NCBI GenBank assembly: GCA_905209455.1 | Contig: CAJLTA010000021.1 | Coordinates: 1-37,375, forward strand | Source: an uncultured Collinsella sp. | GTDB taxonomy: Bacteria > Actinomycetota > Coriobacteriia > Coriobacteriales > Coriobacteriaceae | Direction: 5' to 3' | DNA: 37,375 bases | Shown here: positions 29,723-37,258 of the stretch, one piece after another | Layout: every line of letters starts with the position of its first letter | Numbering within the stretch: position 1 is the first letter of the stretch | The notes under the pieces: model-generated | Told to the model about the DNA's origin: nothing | The model's input: only the letters and a program-made list of their open reading frames with translations | The model's database searches: none | Position numbers and translations under genes: made by a program

Positions 29723-32260
29723 GTGTCTGATCAACAGCAAGAAAACGAAATAACGACGACGCAAGCCGCTCCCGCTGCACCGGTTGCGTCGGACCAGGTC
29801 GCGGCGCCCGCGCAAACCTCGGCTCCTGAGACGCCTAAGGCTGCAACGGCTGAGAAGGCCGTGCCTGCAACTGGTGAGGAGGCTGTTCCGGCAAAGCCCA
29901 AGCGTACGCGCCGCACGGTCAAGCCTGCTGCTGACGGCGAGGAGGTCACCAAGCCCAAGCGCCGTACCACGCGCACGACGCGCGCCAAGCGCACCGTTGC
30001 AGCTGACTCCTCGGAGCCGATTTCCGATGAGGTCGCGCAGGCGCGTGCGTTGGCGCAGATTAGCGAGGCTCAGGTGGTGCGCGCCCGCCGTCGTGCTGCC
30101 GAGCGCGAGGCCGCGGCTCTGACCGAGCTTGCAGCTCCGTCTGCGCCCGAGACACCTGCCGCCGACCAGCCGACCGAGAAGCCGGCACCGCGCACACGCC
30201 GTCGCACGGCTGCTAAGGCCGAGCAGGTTGCCGATCAGGTAACCCCCGAGCTCACTGAGGCTTCGGTCCGTTCCGCGGCAGGGGAGGGCGCATCGCCTGC
30301 TGAGTCCGCTGCGCCTGTCGAGGCCAGCGAAGTTCCCGTTGTCGATCCGGCTTTGCGCCCGCACCGTCGCGGTCGCAAGCCCAAGGCCTTCGTCGAGGCA
30401 GAGAAGGCCGCAGCCGCAGCTGCAGCCGCTCGGGATGCTGCGGCGACCGCCGAGTCTGCAACCGCTGCCGATGCACCCGTCCAGGATGCTACGACTTCCG
30501 AGGCCGCTCCCGCCGATGTCGAGCCCGCCGACGTCCGTCCTGGTCGCAGCCATCGTACTGCTGCTAAGCGCACGTCCAAGGCCAAGACTGCCAAGAAGGG
30601 TGCGTCCGAGGATTCCGCCGAGACGACCGCCGATGCATCGACTGATGCCGCCGAGCCCCAAGACGTCGAACAGTCTGCGTCCGAGAAGCCCAAGCGCGGT
30701 CGTAAGAAGTCCGCTAAGGCCAAGGCGTCCGAGCAGCAGGCCGAGGCCGAGCTGCAGGGCGATTCCAAGGCCGAGGCCAGCGATGATACTGCGGCTAACG
30801 CCGATGCCGCCGCAACCGATGGCGCCGCGCCCGCCGAGGCCGAAGACGGCGCTCGCCCCAACCGTCGCCAGCACAAGCGCAACGACGAGCGCAACGAGCG
30901 CAAGGACGAGCGCAACAACGACCGCCGCAACCGCCAGCGCGATCGCAAGCAGCGCAACAAGGAGCGTAATGCCGCTCCCACCGAGCCCACGCTTTCGCGC
31001 GAGGAGCTCGCGGCCATGAAGGTCGCCGAGCTGCGCGAGAAGGCCAAGGAGTTCGAGATTGAGACGACCGGCAAGAAGAAGGCCGAGCTCGTCGAGGAAA
31101 TCTACACCACTGCCGCGAAGGCCGAGGGCTTCCGCGACATCAAGGGCATCCTGCAGATTCGTCCGGACAGCTCCGGTATCATCCATGCCCATGGCTACAT
31201 GAAGTCCAACGACGACGCCTTCGTGCCCGCCTACCTCATCCGCTCCGCGCGTCTGCGCACGGGCGACGTCATCGAGGGCTCGCTTCGTCCTTCGCGCGGC
31301 GGCGACAAGCGCGCCGGCCTCGCCAAAATCACGACCGTCAACGGTCTAGACCCCGAGCAGATTCGCAACCGCCCCAAGTTCGGTGACCTCACCCCGGTCT
31401 ATCCCAACGAGCCGCTGCGCATGGAGCATGGCAAGGACTCCATTACCGGTCGCGCCATCGACATCGTGTCGCCGATCGGCAAGGGTCAGCGTGGCTTGAT
31501 CGTGTCCCCGCCCAAGGCCGGCAAGACCACAATCCTCAAGAAGATCTGCCAGTCTATCTCGATTAACAACCCCGAGGTGCACCTCATCTGCCTGCTCGTC
31601 GACGAGCGCCCCGAAGAGGTCACCGATATGCAGCGTTCCATCAAGGGCGAGGTTGTGGCGTCGACCTTCGATATGCCCGCCGACAACCACACTCGTGTGG
31701 CAGAGCTCGTCATCGAGCGCGCCAAGCGCATCGTGGAGCTGGGCGGCGATGTTGTGGTGGTGCTCGACTCCATCACGCGTCTTGCCCGCGCGTACAACTT
31801 GGCGGCGCCCGCCTCAGGCCGCATCCTTTCGGGCGGCGTCGATTCGGCGGCACTGTATCCGCCCAAGCGCTTCCTGGGCGCAGCCCGCAACATCGAGAAC
31901 GGTGGCTCGCTCACCATCCTGGCCTCTGCCCTCATCGACACCGGTTCCAAGATGGACGAGGTCATCTTTGAGGAGTTCAAGGGCACCGGCAACATGGAAC
32001 TCAAGCTCGACCGCGATCTTGCCGACCGCCGCATCTTCCCGGCCATCGACCCCGTTGCCTCCGGTACGCGCAACGAGGATCTGCTGGTCGACGAGCAGAT
32101 ACGCCCGTTTGTCTTTGGCCTGCGTCGCATTCTTGCCGGCATGAACAACACCGAGCGCGCGGCCGCATCGTTTATCAAGGGTCTTAAGGGCACCAACACC
32201 AACCAGGAGTTCCTGGTGCGTTCGGCCAAAAAGCACAGCGACTACGAGCAGACGTTCTAG
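29723..32260 (+). CDS. rho: Transcription termination factor Rho with a long N-terminal extension
   Basis: Rho is a hexameric RNA-dependent ATPase that ends transcription. The 845 residues are about twice the E. coli length. Residues 1-420 are a low-complexity Ala/Glu/Lys/Arg/Pro extension. It ends in a very basic-acidic run (about 380-415, rich in RNDER-type repeats) that probably binds RNA. The canonical protein follows: the SAP-like N-terminal helices from LSREELAAMKVAELREKAKE (about 423), the OB-fold RNA-binding domain with GILQIRPDSSGIIHAH, the connector VYPNEPLRME (about 559), the Walker A SPPKAGKTT (about 593), the Walker B VVVVLDSITR, and the C-terminal DLLVDEQIRPFVFGLRR. The start appears to be GTG at 29723, with AAAGAAAG upstream. 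Long extensions are known in actinobacterial Rho. Confidence 0.96.
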   Translation: MSDQQQENEITTTQAAPAAPVASDQVAAPAQTSAPETPKAATAEKAVPATGEEAVPAKPKRTRRTVKPAADGEEVTKPKRRTTRTTRAKRTVAADSSEPISDEVAQARALAQISEAQVVRARRRAAEREAAALTELAAPSAPETPAADQPTEKPAPRTRRRTAAKAEQVADQVTPELTEASVRSAAGEGASPAESAAPVEASEVPVVDPALRPHRRGRKPKAFVEAEKAAAAAAAARDAAATAESATAADAPVQDATTSEAAPADVEPADVRPGRSHRTAAKRTSKAKTAKKGASEDSAETTADASTDAAEPQDVEQSASEKPKRGRKKSAKAKASEQQAEAELQGDSKAEASDDTAANADAAATDGAAPAEAEDGARPNRRQHKRNDERNERKDERNNDRRNRQRDRKQRNKERNAAPTEPTLSREELAAMKVAELREKAKEFEIETTGKKKAELVEEIYTTAAKAEGFRDIKGILQIRPDSSGIIHAHGYMKSNDDAFVPAYLIRSARLRTGDVIEGSLRPSRGGDKRAGLAKITTVNGLDPEQIRNRPKFGDLTPVYPNEPLRMEHGKDSITGRAIDIVSPIGKGQRGLIVSPPKAGKTTILKKICQSISINNPEVHLICLLVDERPEEVTDMQRSIKGEVVASTFDMPADNHTRVAELVIERAKRIVELGGDVVVVLDSITRLARAYNLAAPASGRILSGGVDSAALYPPKRFLGAARNIENGGSLTILASALIDTGSKMDEVIFEEFKGTGNMELKLDRDLADRRIFPAIDPVASGTRNEDLLVDEQIRPFVFGLRRILAGMNNTERAAASFIKGLKGTNTNQEFLVRSAKKHSDYEQTF

Positions 32261-32297
32261 GTTGTCATCCACACGCAGCGATAGTCATCAATGCAAT

Positions 32298-32330
32298 AAA
32301 GGGTCGGGGCTTTGAGCCTCGGCCCTTTTC
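32298..32330 (+). terminator. Rho-independent terminator after rho
   Basis: AAAGGGTCGGGGC pairs with GCCTCGGCCCTTT around TTTGA and is followed by TCTAT. It lies 37 bases past the rho stop. Confidence 0.85.
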
Positions 32331-32406
32331 TATATCGCCGCTCCGCGCTTTTTTGACCATAAGACTGGCAAGCAGCAGGTTTCCCGTTTCAATCCGACAT
32401 CGTCGC

Positions 32407-32435
32407 TTGCAATCGACAGGGCGGTTTCGCATAAT
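32407..32435 (+). promoter_or_regulatory. Promoter of the unknown two-TM protein gene
   Basis: TTGCAA (32407-32412) and CATAAT (32430-32435) have exact 17-base spacing. The leader would be about 130 bases. No strong structure was seen in the leader. Confidence 0.65.
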
Positions 32436-32571
32436 AGCTTTTAAGCTTCGCGACGGAAAACGCAGATGAAACGAACCATATACCGTTGCTTTGGGGCATA
32501 GCCCCGCTTCATCTTCTCTCGCGCAGCCAACTGAATGATGCGATTTGGGTGCTGGAAGATGGGGAGAGCTC

Positions 32572-33972
32572 ATGGCTTCTTCTGATGCAACACAACGAGC
32601 AGTCCTTGCCGGACTTTCGTGCGGGATCGGCCTTGCCGCTCCCGTGGTTATGTATGCCGCGACGCTGCCGTTTTCGTCGGTGAACGAGACGGTCGTGGCG
32701 GGTGCGGTTCCCTTCGCCGTGGGCGCGGTGGCGGGCGTGGGTATCTATGCCGCCTCGCTGGGTATCTCCGAGTACCGTGCGCAGCGTGAAGAGCGTCTGT
32801 TCCAGCCCGATGCCATGGGCGGTGCCGCCAATCTCAATCAGCATCAAAGCGAGTTCAAGACCGCCTCGATTCCAGCTCAGCAGCAGGATGCGACTCCTTA
32901 CGCTGCGACTTCTGCTTCTCAGGCTCAGGCGGAGCAGTCTACCTCGGCATTCCTTTCCGGCCTGACTGGTGCGTTCCAGCGCCGTCATGCCGATGATGGT
33001 GTCCCTACCATCGCTCCAGCCGCAGATGCCATGGACGAGGACGAGGCTTGGTCCATGATCGACAGTATGCTCGACGACGATTCGCCGGTGAGCTGCGACC
33101 CTGCACACTCGCGCGACGTCTATCAAGTCGCCATCGACGAGCTCACCAACGGCGGGCAGACCGGCTCCTTCAATCGCGACGACATCGCCGCCGCGGCACG
33201 CGCCGTGTCTGGTTCCCAGGCCGCCCCTGCGGGCAGCACGGCGGCTTTCGTGGCACTCGTTGCCAACGCGGCAGCCAATAACGCCTACAACGCTACCTCG
33301 GCGGACGCGAACGCTTCTGCCGACAATTCGTACGTTGATGAAGCCATGACTGCGGACGAGGAGGCCGTTGCCGCCCGCCGTGCCGCCGAAAGCTCGTTGT
33401 GGGGCGCTCCTGCCCAGCAGCAGGCGGCTGAGGCTGCGCCGTACAATGCAAACCTCGCCAGCATGCCTATCATCTCCGGTGCCGTGGACATCGATCTCAA
33501 TGACCTCGATGAGCCTGCAGCCATCACCGCATCGATTGATGCCCAAGATCGCATCGACACCGGCGACCTTCCGGACGCCTCGCTCGAGGTTGATGTTCCC
33601 ATGGCCGATTACTCGGGCCACGAGGACATGTGGGCCGCCGCCACCGCGATTCTGGATGAGATTGACGAGCCTGCTCCTGTTGCAGCCCCCGCTCCCGTCG
33701 CTGCCCCTCAGCCTGCTGCCCCCGCCTATGTCGGCCGTCACAGTGCTGTGTTCCCCGAGGATACTGCCCGTATCTCGCGCGAGAGCATCGAGCGGGCCGA
33801 GGCTATTGCCGCCGGCATTATGGAAAACCGTCGTCACGAGCGCGTCAATCAGATCCTCGAGGAAGAGATCGAGCGCCTGCAGTCCTCAACTGCCAAGCGT
33901 ACGGGCCGTGCCTATCTGAGCGTTATCGAGGGCGGTACCGCCAGCTTCGCGCCGCTCCGCGCGGAGGCATAA
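32572..33972 (+). CDS. Acidic, Ala-rich two-TM protein of unknown function
   Basis: I do not recognise this 466-residue protein. Two hydrophobic helices lie near the N-terminus (about 12-35 and 42-62, separated by SSVNET). The chain then leaves the membrane with the positively charged EYRAQREERL, suggesting both ends are cytoplasmic. Residues 80-380 are low-complexity, acidic and rich in Ala, Asp and Gln, with short acidic patches such as DEDEAW and DLNDLDEP. An Ala-Pro linker (VAAPAPVAAPQPAAPA) precedes a more ordered C-terminal part (about 390-466), with helices RESIERAEAIAAGIMENRR and VNQILEEEIERLQ, and AYLSVIEGG. The ATG at 32572 follows GGGGAGAG. The vanZ-like gene starts 7 bases after its stop, so they form an operon. 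The tail could be a protein-binding module. Confidence 0.72.
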   Translation: MASSDATQRAVLAGLSCGIGLAAPVVMYAATLPFSSVNETVVAGAVPFAVGAVAGVGIYAASLGISEYRAQREERLFQPDAMGGAANLNQHQSEFKTASIPAQQQDATPYAATSASQAQAEQSTSAFLSGLTGAFQRRHADDGVPTIAPAADAMDEDEAWSMIDSMLDDDSPVSCDPAHSRDVYQVAIDELTNGGQTGSFNRDDIAAAARAVSGSQAAPAGSTAAFVALVANAAANNAYNATSADANASADNSYVDEAMTADEEAVAARRAAESSLWGAPAQQQAAEAAPYNANLASMPIISGAVDIDLNDLDEPAAITASIDAQDRIDTGDLPDASLEVDVPMADYSGHEDMWAAATAILDEIDEPAPVAAPAPVAAPQPAAPAYVGRHSAVFPEDTARISRESIERAEAIAAGIMENRRHERVNQILEEEIERLQSSTAKRTGRAYLSVIEGGTASFAPLRAEA

Positions 33973-33979
33973 CTTCTGC

Positions 33980-34429
33980 ATGGCTAAGATCAATCGAAAA
34001 TGGGCGGTTGTAACCTGCCTGATGGCGCTCTTGATCTGGGGCAATTCGCTGGTTCCCGGCTCGGGGTCGGGCTCGCTGAGCCTAACGGTCATGGAAGCTA
34101 TCCGCGGTTTCCTGCACAGCGTGGGACTTCCATATGAATGGGTGACCAACTTTGTTGTTCGCAAGTGCGCGCATTTTACCGAGTATATGGTGCTCGGCAT
34201 CTTGGCAACGCACGCCTTTGATTTTGAGGGCCGGCGCACCTTTGACGTGCTGCTGCCCACGGCGGTGTTCCTGCTGTTGATTCCCTCAATCGACGAGACG
34301 ATTCAGCTCTTTGTGCCGGGACGCGCCGGCATGATCACCGATGTGATGATCGACTGCTGTGGAGCGGCAACGGGCGTTGTGCTCCGATATCTCTTACGGT
34401 CGCTGATGTGCGCCAAAAAGGCCGCCTAG
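33980..34429 (+). CDS. VanZ-family membrane protein
   Basis: The 149-residue integral membrane protein has four predicted helices. The VanZ hallmarks are the helix-2 motif VVRKCAHFTEYMVLG (about 54-68) and the later SIDETIQLFVPGRAGMITDVMIDCCGAATG (about 103-132). The founding member confers low-level teicoplanin resistance in the vanA cluster, but most VanZ-like proteins have no known role and are not resistance genes. No other glycopeptide-resistance gene is nearby. It is translationally close to the upstream unknown protein (7-base gap), which makes a shared envelope role plausible. The stop codon is inside the left arm of a strong bidirectional terminator. Confidence 0.87.
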   Translation: MAKINRKWAVVTCLMALLIWGNSLVPGSGSGSLSLTVMEAIRGFLHSVGLPYEWVTNFVVRKCAHFTEYMVLGILATHAFDFEGRRTFDVLLPTAVFLLLIPSIDETIQLFVPGRAGMITDVMIDCCGAATGVVLRYLLRSLMCAKKAA

Positions 34430-34461
34430 GACGTATTGTTTGGTCCTAGGCGGCCTTTTTT
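34415..34461. terminator. Bidirectional terminator overlapping the vanZ stop codon
   Basis: AAAAAGGCCGCCTAGGAC (34415-34432) and its exact 18-base complement (34443-34460) flank a ten-base loop, with TTTTTT on the plus side and AAAAA on the other. It serves vanZ on the plus strand and can also stop the minus-strand ROK gene, whose stop is 83 bases away. Confidence 0.92.
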
Positions 34462-34543
34462 ATTTGAGGGCTTATATGAGGCGTGGTGACGTCGTTCCGT
34501 AGGTCGGATTTGCCGGGCGTGCCACGCCCCGTGGGTGCGTCTG

Positions 34544-35434
34544 CTACTGAAGCGCCTGTGCGCCCAGGGCCAGGCAGCCCATGATGCCCTGCTTGCCCTC
34601 GAGGCTGTTGTTGACAATGTAGGTATCGATGTCGTTGACCTCGGGCGTGACGATATAGCCGTTGAGCATCTCGGCGCACTTCTTGCGTGCGAGCGGCACG
34701 ATGGGGGTGTGGTCGGCCACGCCGCCGCCGATGATGATCTTTTGCGGCGCGTAGCACAGCGTGTAGGTCATGAGTGCCTGTGCCAGATAGCCTGCGAGCA
34801 GGTCCATGGCCTCCGGGTCATCGGCCATGTCTCCGGCGCTCTTGCCATCCCAGCGCTTTTTAACGCCGGGGCCGGCGATGAGACCCTCGAGGCAATTGTC
34901 GTGGAAGGGGCAGGCGCTGTGCTCGCCAATGGTGTCGCGCGGGTCGCGCGTGACCAGGATGTGGCCGGCCTCGGGATGCATCATGCCGTGTACGAGCTTA
35001 CCGCCCGAGAGCACGCCGGCGCCCACGCCGGTGCCGATGGTCAGATACACAACGTCAGTGAGGCCCTGGGCGCAACCAAAGGTGACCTCGCCCAGGCAGG
35101 CGACGTTGACGTCGGTGTCGTAGCCGCAGGGGATATTGAGCTCGTTTTGGATAGTGCCCAGCAGGTCAAAGTAGCGCCATGCCGTTTTGGGCGTCTCCAG
35201 GATCTTGCCGTATTGGGGCGAGGCAGGGTTGACTGCGGTGGGGCCAAAGGCGCCGATGCCCAGCGCGGCGATGCCCTTGTCGGCAAACCATGCATTGACG
35301 GCCTCAACGGTCTCCTGCGGGGTCGTGGTCGCGATCTGCTCACGCTCCAGGACCGTACCGTCTGCATAGCCCGTGGCGCAGACCATCTTGGTGCCGCCGG
35401 CCTCGAGCGCTCCGATAAGCTGCTGTTCTGCCAT
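34544..35434 (-). CDS. ROK-family sugar kinase, fructokinase-like
   Basis: The enzyme phosphorylates a hexose, probably fructose, with ATP. The 296 residues begin with GALEAGGTKMVCA (8-20), the phosphate-1 motif. The catalytic Asp is in GYDTDVNVACLGE (about 104-116), followed by IGTGVGAGVLSGG (phosphate-2). The zinc-binding ROK motif GHILVTRDPRDTIGEHSACPFHDNCLEGL comes next; the CPFHDNCLEG form is characteristic of bacterial fructokinases rather than glucokinases or repressors. There is no N-terminal helix-turn-helix, so it is not a NagC-type regulator. The start at 35434 has AGAGAGGAA upstream. No sugar transporter or hydrolase gene flanks it. Confidence 0.88.
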   Translation of the reverse strand: MAEQQLIGALEAGGTKMVCATGYADGTVLEREQIATTTPQETVEAVNAWFADKGIAALGIGAFGPTAVNPASPQYGKILETPKTAWRYFDLLGTIQNELNIPCGYDTDVNVACLGEVTFGCAQGLTDVVYLTIGTGVGAGVLSGGKLVHGMMHPEAGHILVTRDPRDTIGEHSACPFHDNCLEGLIAGPGVKKRWDGKSAGDMADDPEAMDLLAGYLAQALMTYTLCYAPQKIIIGGGVADHTPIVPLARKKCAEMLNGYIVTPEVNDIDTYIVNNSLEGKQGIMGCLALGAQALQ

Positions 35435-35472
35435 AGTATTCCTCTCTCTGGGACAAGTTGCTCCGTGACTAA

Positions 35473-35500
35473 AGTATAGGGCTCTAAACCATTTAAGAAA
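35473..35500 (-). promoter_or_regulatory. Promoter of the ROK kinase gene
   Basis: On the minus strand TTTCTT (35500-35495) and TATACT (35478-35473) are separated by 16 bases. It lies 40-66 bases before the start codon. Confidence 0.5.
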
Positions 35501-35507
35501 GCGCTAT

Positions 35508-35550
35508 AAAAAGAAGCCTCGCAACGTGGCGGGCGGTGCGGGGCTTCTTT
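35508..35550 (-). terminator. Terminator after the aminotransferase gene
   Basis: On the minus strand AAAGAAGCCCCGCA (35550-35537) pairs with TGCGAGGCTTCTTT (35523-35510) with one wobble, and a TTTTT tract follows. It separates the aminotransferase from the ROK promoter. Confidence 0.82.
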
Positions 35551-35575
35551 GGTTGCTTTAGTTGCCGGGCCGTCC

Positions 35576-36757
35576 TTACCCGCGCGGCTTGATTTTATCA
35601 CGTAGCGACTTGAGGTTCTCCAGTGCCGCGTTAAGCGTCTCGTCCCGCTTGGCAAAGTGGAAACGAATCAGATGGTTGACGGGCTCGCGGAAGAAACTCG
35701 AGCCGGGCACGGCGCCCACGCCCACCTTGGATGCGAGGTCCTCGCAGAATTCGAGGTCGCTGTCATAGCCAAACTCAGAGATGTCCATCATGACGTAGTA
35801 GGCGCCCTGCGGCACGTTATGCTCAAGACCGATGCTATCGAGCCCCTGGCAGAACAGGTCGCGTTTGGCGGTGTAGAGGTCGAGGACCTCATCGTAATAG
35901 CTGTCGTCGAAGTTGAGGGCGGTGACAACGGCTTCCTGCAGGGGAGCGGCGGCACCCACGGTGAGAAAGTCGTGGACCTTCTTGATGCGCTCGGTGATCT
36001 GGGCCGGGGCGATGGTGTAGCCCAGACGCCAGCCGGTGATGGAGTACGTCTTAGACAGCGAGCTGCAGCTGATGGTTCGCTCGAACATGCCGGGCAGCGT
36101 GGCAATGTAGACGTGCTCATGGGGCGCGTAGACGATGTGCTCGTAGACTTCGTCGGTGATGCAGTACGCGTCGTACTTTTTGCACAGGTCGGCGATAAAG
36201 GTGAGCTCTTCGCGCGTAAAGACCTTGCCGCAGGGGTTGGAAGGGTTGCACAGGACGATGGCCTTGGGGTCGTTGTCGCGGAAGGCAGCCTCGAGCGCCT
36301 CGCGGTCAAAGTCGAATGTGGGCGGGTTGAGCGGCACATAGATGGGCTCGGCACCCGAGAGAATGGTGTCAGCGCCGTAGTTCTCGTAGAACGGCGAGAA
36401 GATGACGACCTTGTCTCCGGGGTTCGTAACCGTCATCATGGCGGCCATCATGGCCTCGGTGGAGCCGCAGGTGACCACGATGTTCTCATTGGGGTCGATC
36501 GGCATGCCCATAAAGTGCTCCTGTTTGGCGGCGAGCGCCTCGCGCATGGCCTGGGAGCCCCAGGTAATGGAGTACTGGTGGTAGAGCGGCTTGGGGTCGG
36601 CGGCGATGGTGCTCAGGCTGTTGAGCAGCTGCGCCGGAGGATCGAAGTCGGGGAAGCCCTGCGACAGGTTGACGGCATCGTACTTATTGGAGATGCGTGT
36701 CATGCGGCGGATGACCGAATCGGTAAATGTTGCCGTGCGGTTGGAGAGTTCTTTCAT
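35576..36757 (-). CDS. Class I/II PLP-dependent aminotransferase
   Basis: This cytosolic transaminase of the aspartate-aminotransferase fold is closest in pattern to the kynurenine/glutamine transaminase-like branch. The 393 residues show NLSQGFPDFDPP (about 30-41), the substrate-selecting segment YHQYSITWGSQAMREAL, the PLP ring contact NPSNPCGKVFT, DEVYEHIVY (Asp that pairs with the ring nitrogen), the cofactor Lys in SLSKTYSITGWRLGY (about 235-249), and Arg in HLIRFHFAK near the C-terminus, which binds the substrate carboxylate. The amino-acid partner cannot be fixed from sequence. The ATG at 36757 follows AAAGGACC. It is transcribed alone toward the ROK gene and ends at its own terminator. 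Confidence 0.9.
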   Translation of the reverse strand: MKELSNRTATFTDSVIRRMTRISNKYDAVNLSQGFPDFDPPAQLLNSLSTIAADPKPLYHQYSITWGSQAMREALAAKQEHFMGMPIDPNENIVVTCGSTEAMMAAMMTVTNPGDKVVIFSPFYENYGADTILSGAEPIYVPLNPPTFDFDREALEAAFRDNDPKAIVLCNPSNPCGKVFTREELTFIADLCKKYDAYCITDEVYEHIVYAPHEHVYIATLPGMFERTISCSSLSKTYSITGWRLGYTIAPAQITERIKKVHDFLTVGAAAPLQEAVVTALNFDDSYYDEVLDLYTAKRDLFCQGLDSIGLEHNVPQGAYYVMMDISEFGYDSDLEFCEDLASKVGVGAVPGSSFFREPVNHLIRFHFAKRDETLNAALENLKSLRDKIKPRG

Positions 36758-36867
36758 GCCGGTCCTTTCGAGGATTTGCAGTGGGGCAAGTTTACTCCTA
36801 TGGAACCGGTGGGAATTGCTCGAAACGCGCTCGAAAAACTCTTTTCATAATTCTTGAAAATTGGGGC

Positions 36868-36896
36868 TTGCATCGCGTGGCGTTCCTTGCAATAAT
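36868..36896 (+). promoter_or_regulatory. Promoter of the tRNA cluster
   Basis: TTGCAT (36868-36873) and AATAAT (36891-36896) have exact 17-base spacing. It lies 27 bases before tRNA-His. Confidence 0.7.
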
Positions 36897-36922
36897 AGTC
36901 GAGCGCGAAGCGCACAGGACAC

Positions 36923-37000
36923 GGTGGGTGTAGCTCAGTTGGCTAGAGCGACGGGTTGTGGTCCCGTAGGTCGAGGGTTCGAGTCCCTTTACCCACCCCA
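36923..37000 (+). tRNA. tRNA-His (GTG)
   Basis: The acceptor GTGGGTG pairs with TACCCAC. The extra G at -1 (36923), which is the histidine identity element, pairs with discriminator C (36997). The anticodon stem ACGGG/CCCGT holds the loop TTGTGGT, anticodon GTG. The T-arm has GGGTTCGAGTCCC. CCA is encoded at 36998-37000. Confidence 0.97.
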
Positions 37001-37022
37001 GTTCTTGCTTCGTGTTGATATC

Positions 37023-37098
37023 GGGTCGTTAGCTCAGTTGGTAGAGCAGGGGACTCTTAATCCCAAGGTCCAGGGTTCGAACCCCTGACGGCCCACCA
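37023..37098 (+). tRNA. tRNA-Lys (CTT), copy 1, CCA encoded
   Basis: The acceptor GGGTCGT pairs with ACGGCCC. The anticodon loop CTCTTAA gives anticodon CTT for AAG. The anticodon stem GGGGA/TCCCA has a G-A mismatch at 27-43. The T-arm CAGGG/CCCTG has loop TTCGAAC. CCA is encoded. Confidence 0.97.
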
Positions 37099-37111
37099 CA
37101 CGATATCTCCT

Positions 37112-37137
37112 CTAAAGTCCGCCATAACGGACTTTAG
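37112..37137. repeat. Ten-base-pair hairpin between the two tRNA-Lys genes
   Basis: CTAAAGTCCG (37112-37121) and CGGACTTTAG (37128-37137) are exact complements around CCATAA, followed by only CTTTGGG. It may be a partial terminator or a processing signal that sets the copy ratio of the two tRNAs. Confidence 0.7.
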
Positions 37138-37141
37138 CTTT

Positions 37142-37214
37142 GGGTCGTTAGCTCAGTTGGTAGAGCAGGGGACTCTTAATCCCAAGGTCCAGGGTTCGAC
37201 CCCCTGACGGCCCA
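37142..37214 (+). tRNA. tRNA-Lys (CTT), copy 2, CCA not encoded
   Basis: It is identical to copy 1 except for one T-loop base (TTCGACC instead of TTCGAAC, position 59) and the 3' end, where ACCC follows the discriminator in place of ACCA. CCA must be added after transcription. Confidence 0.97.
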
Positions 37215-37227
37215 CCCAAAGATCGTT

Positions 37228-37258
37228 AAAGCGACTGGCTTAGGCTGGTCGCTTTTTT
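37228..37258 (+). terminator. Terminator of the tRNA cluster
   Basis: AAAGCGAC (37228-37235) pairs with GTCGCTTT (37248-37255), with partial extension, followed by a run of T residues to 37258. Confidence 0.85.

Noticed and set aside
29615..31192. 525-codon minus-strand frame opposite the rho extension, Gly/Leu/Arg-rich
   Set aside because: It is the complement of the Ala/Lys/Glu-rich extension. The repetitive composition explains the open frame.
32265..32573. 102-codon minus-strand frame after rho
   Set aside because: It overlaps the rho terminator and the promoter of the next gene and has atypical composition; no support as a gene.
33980..34429. VanZ as a glycopeptide-resistance determinant
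   Set aside because: VanZ-like proteins are widespread outside resistance clusters and no vanHAX or vanRS genes are nearby.
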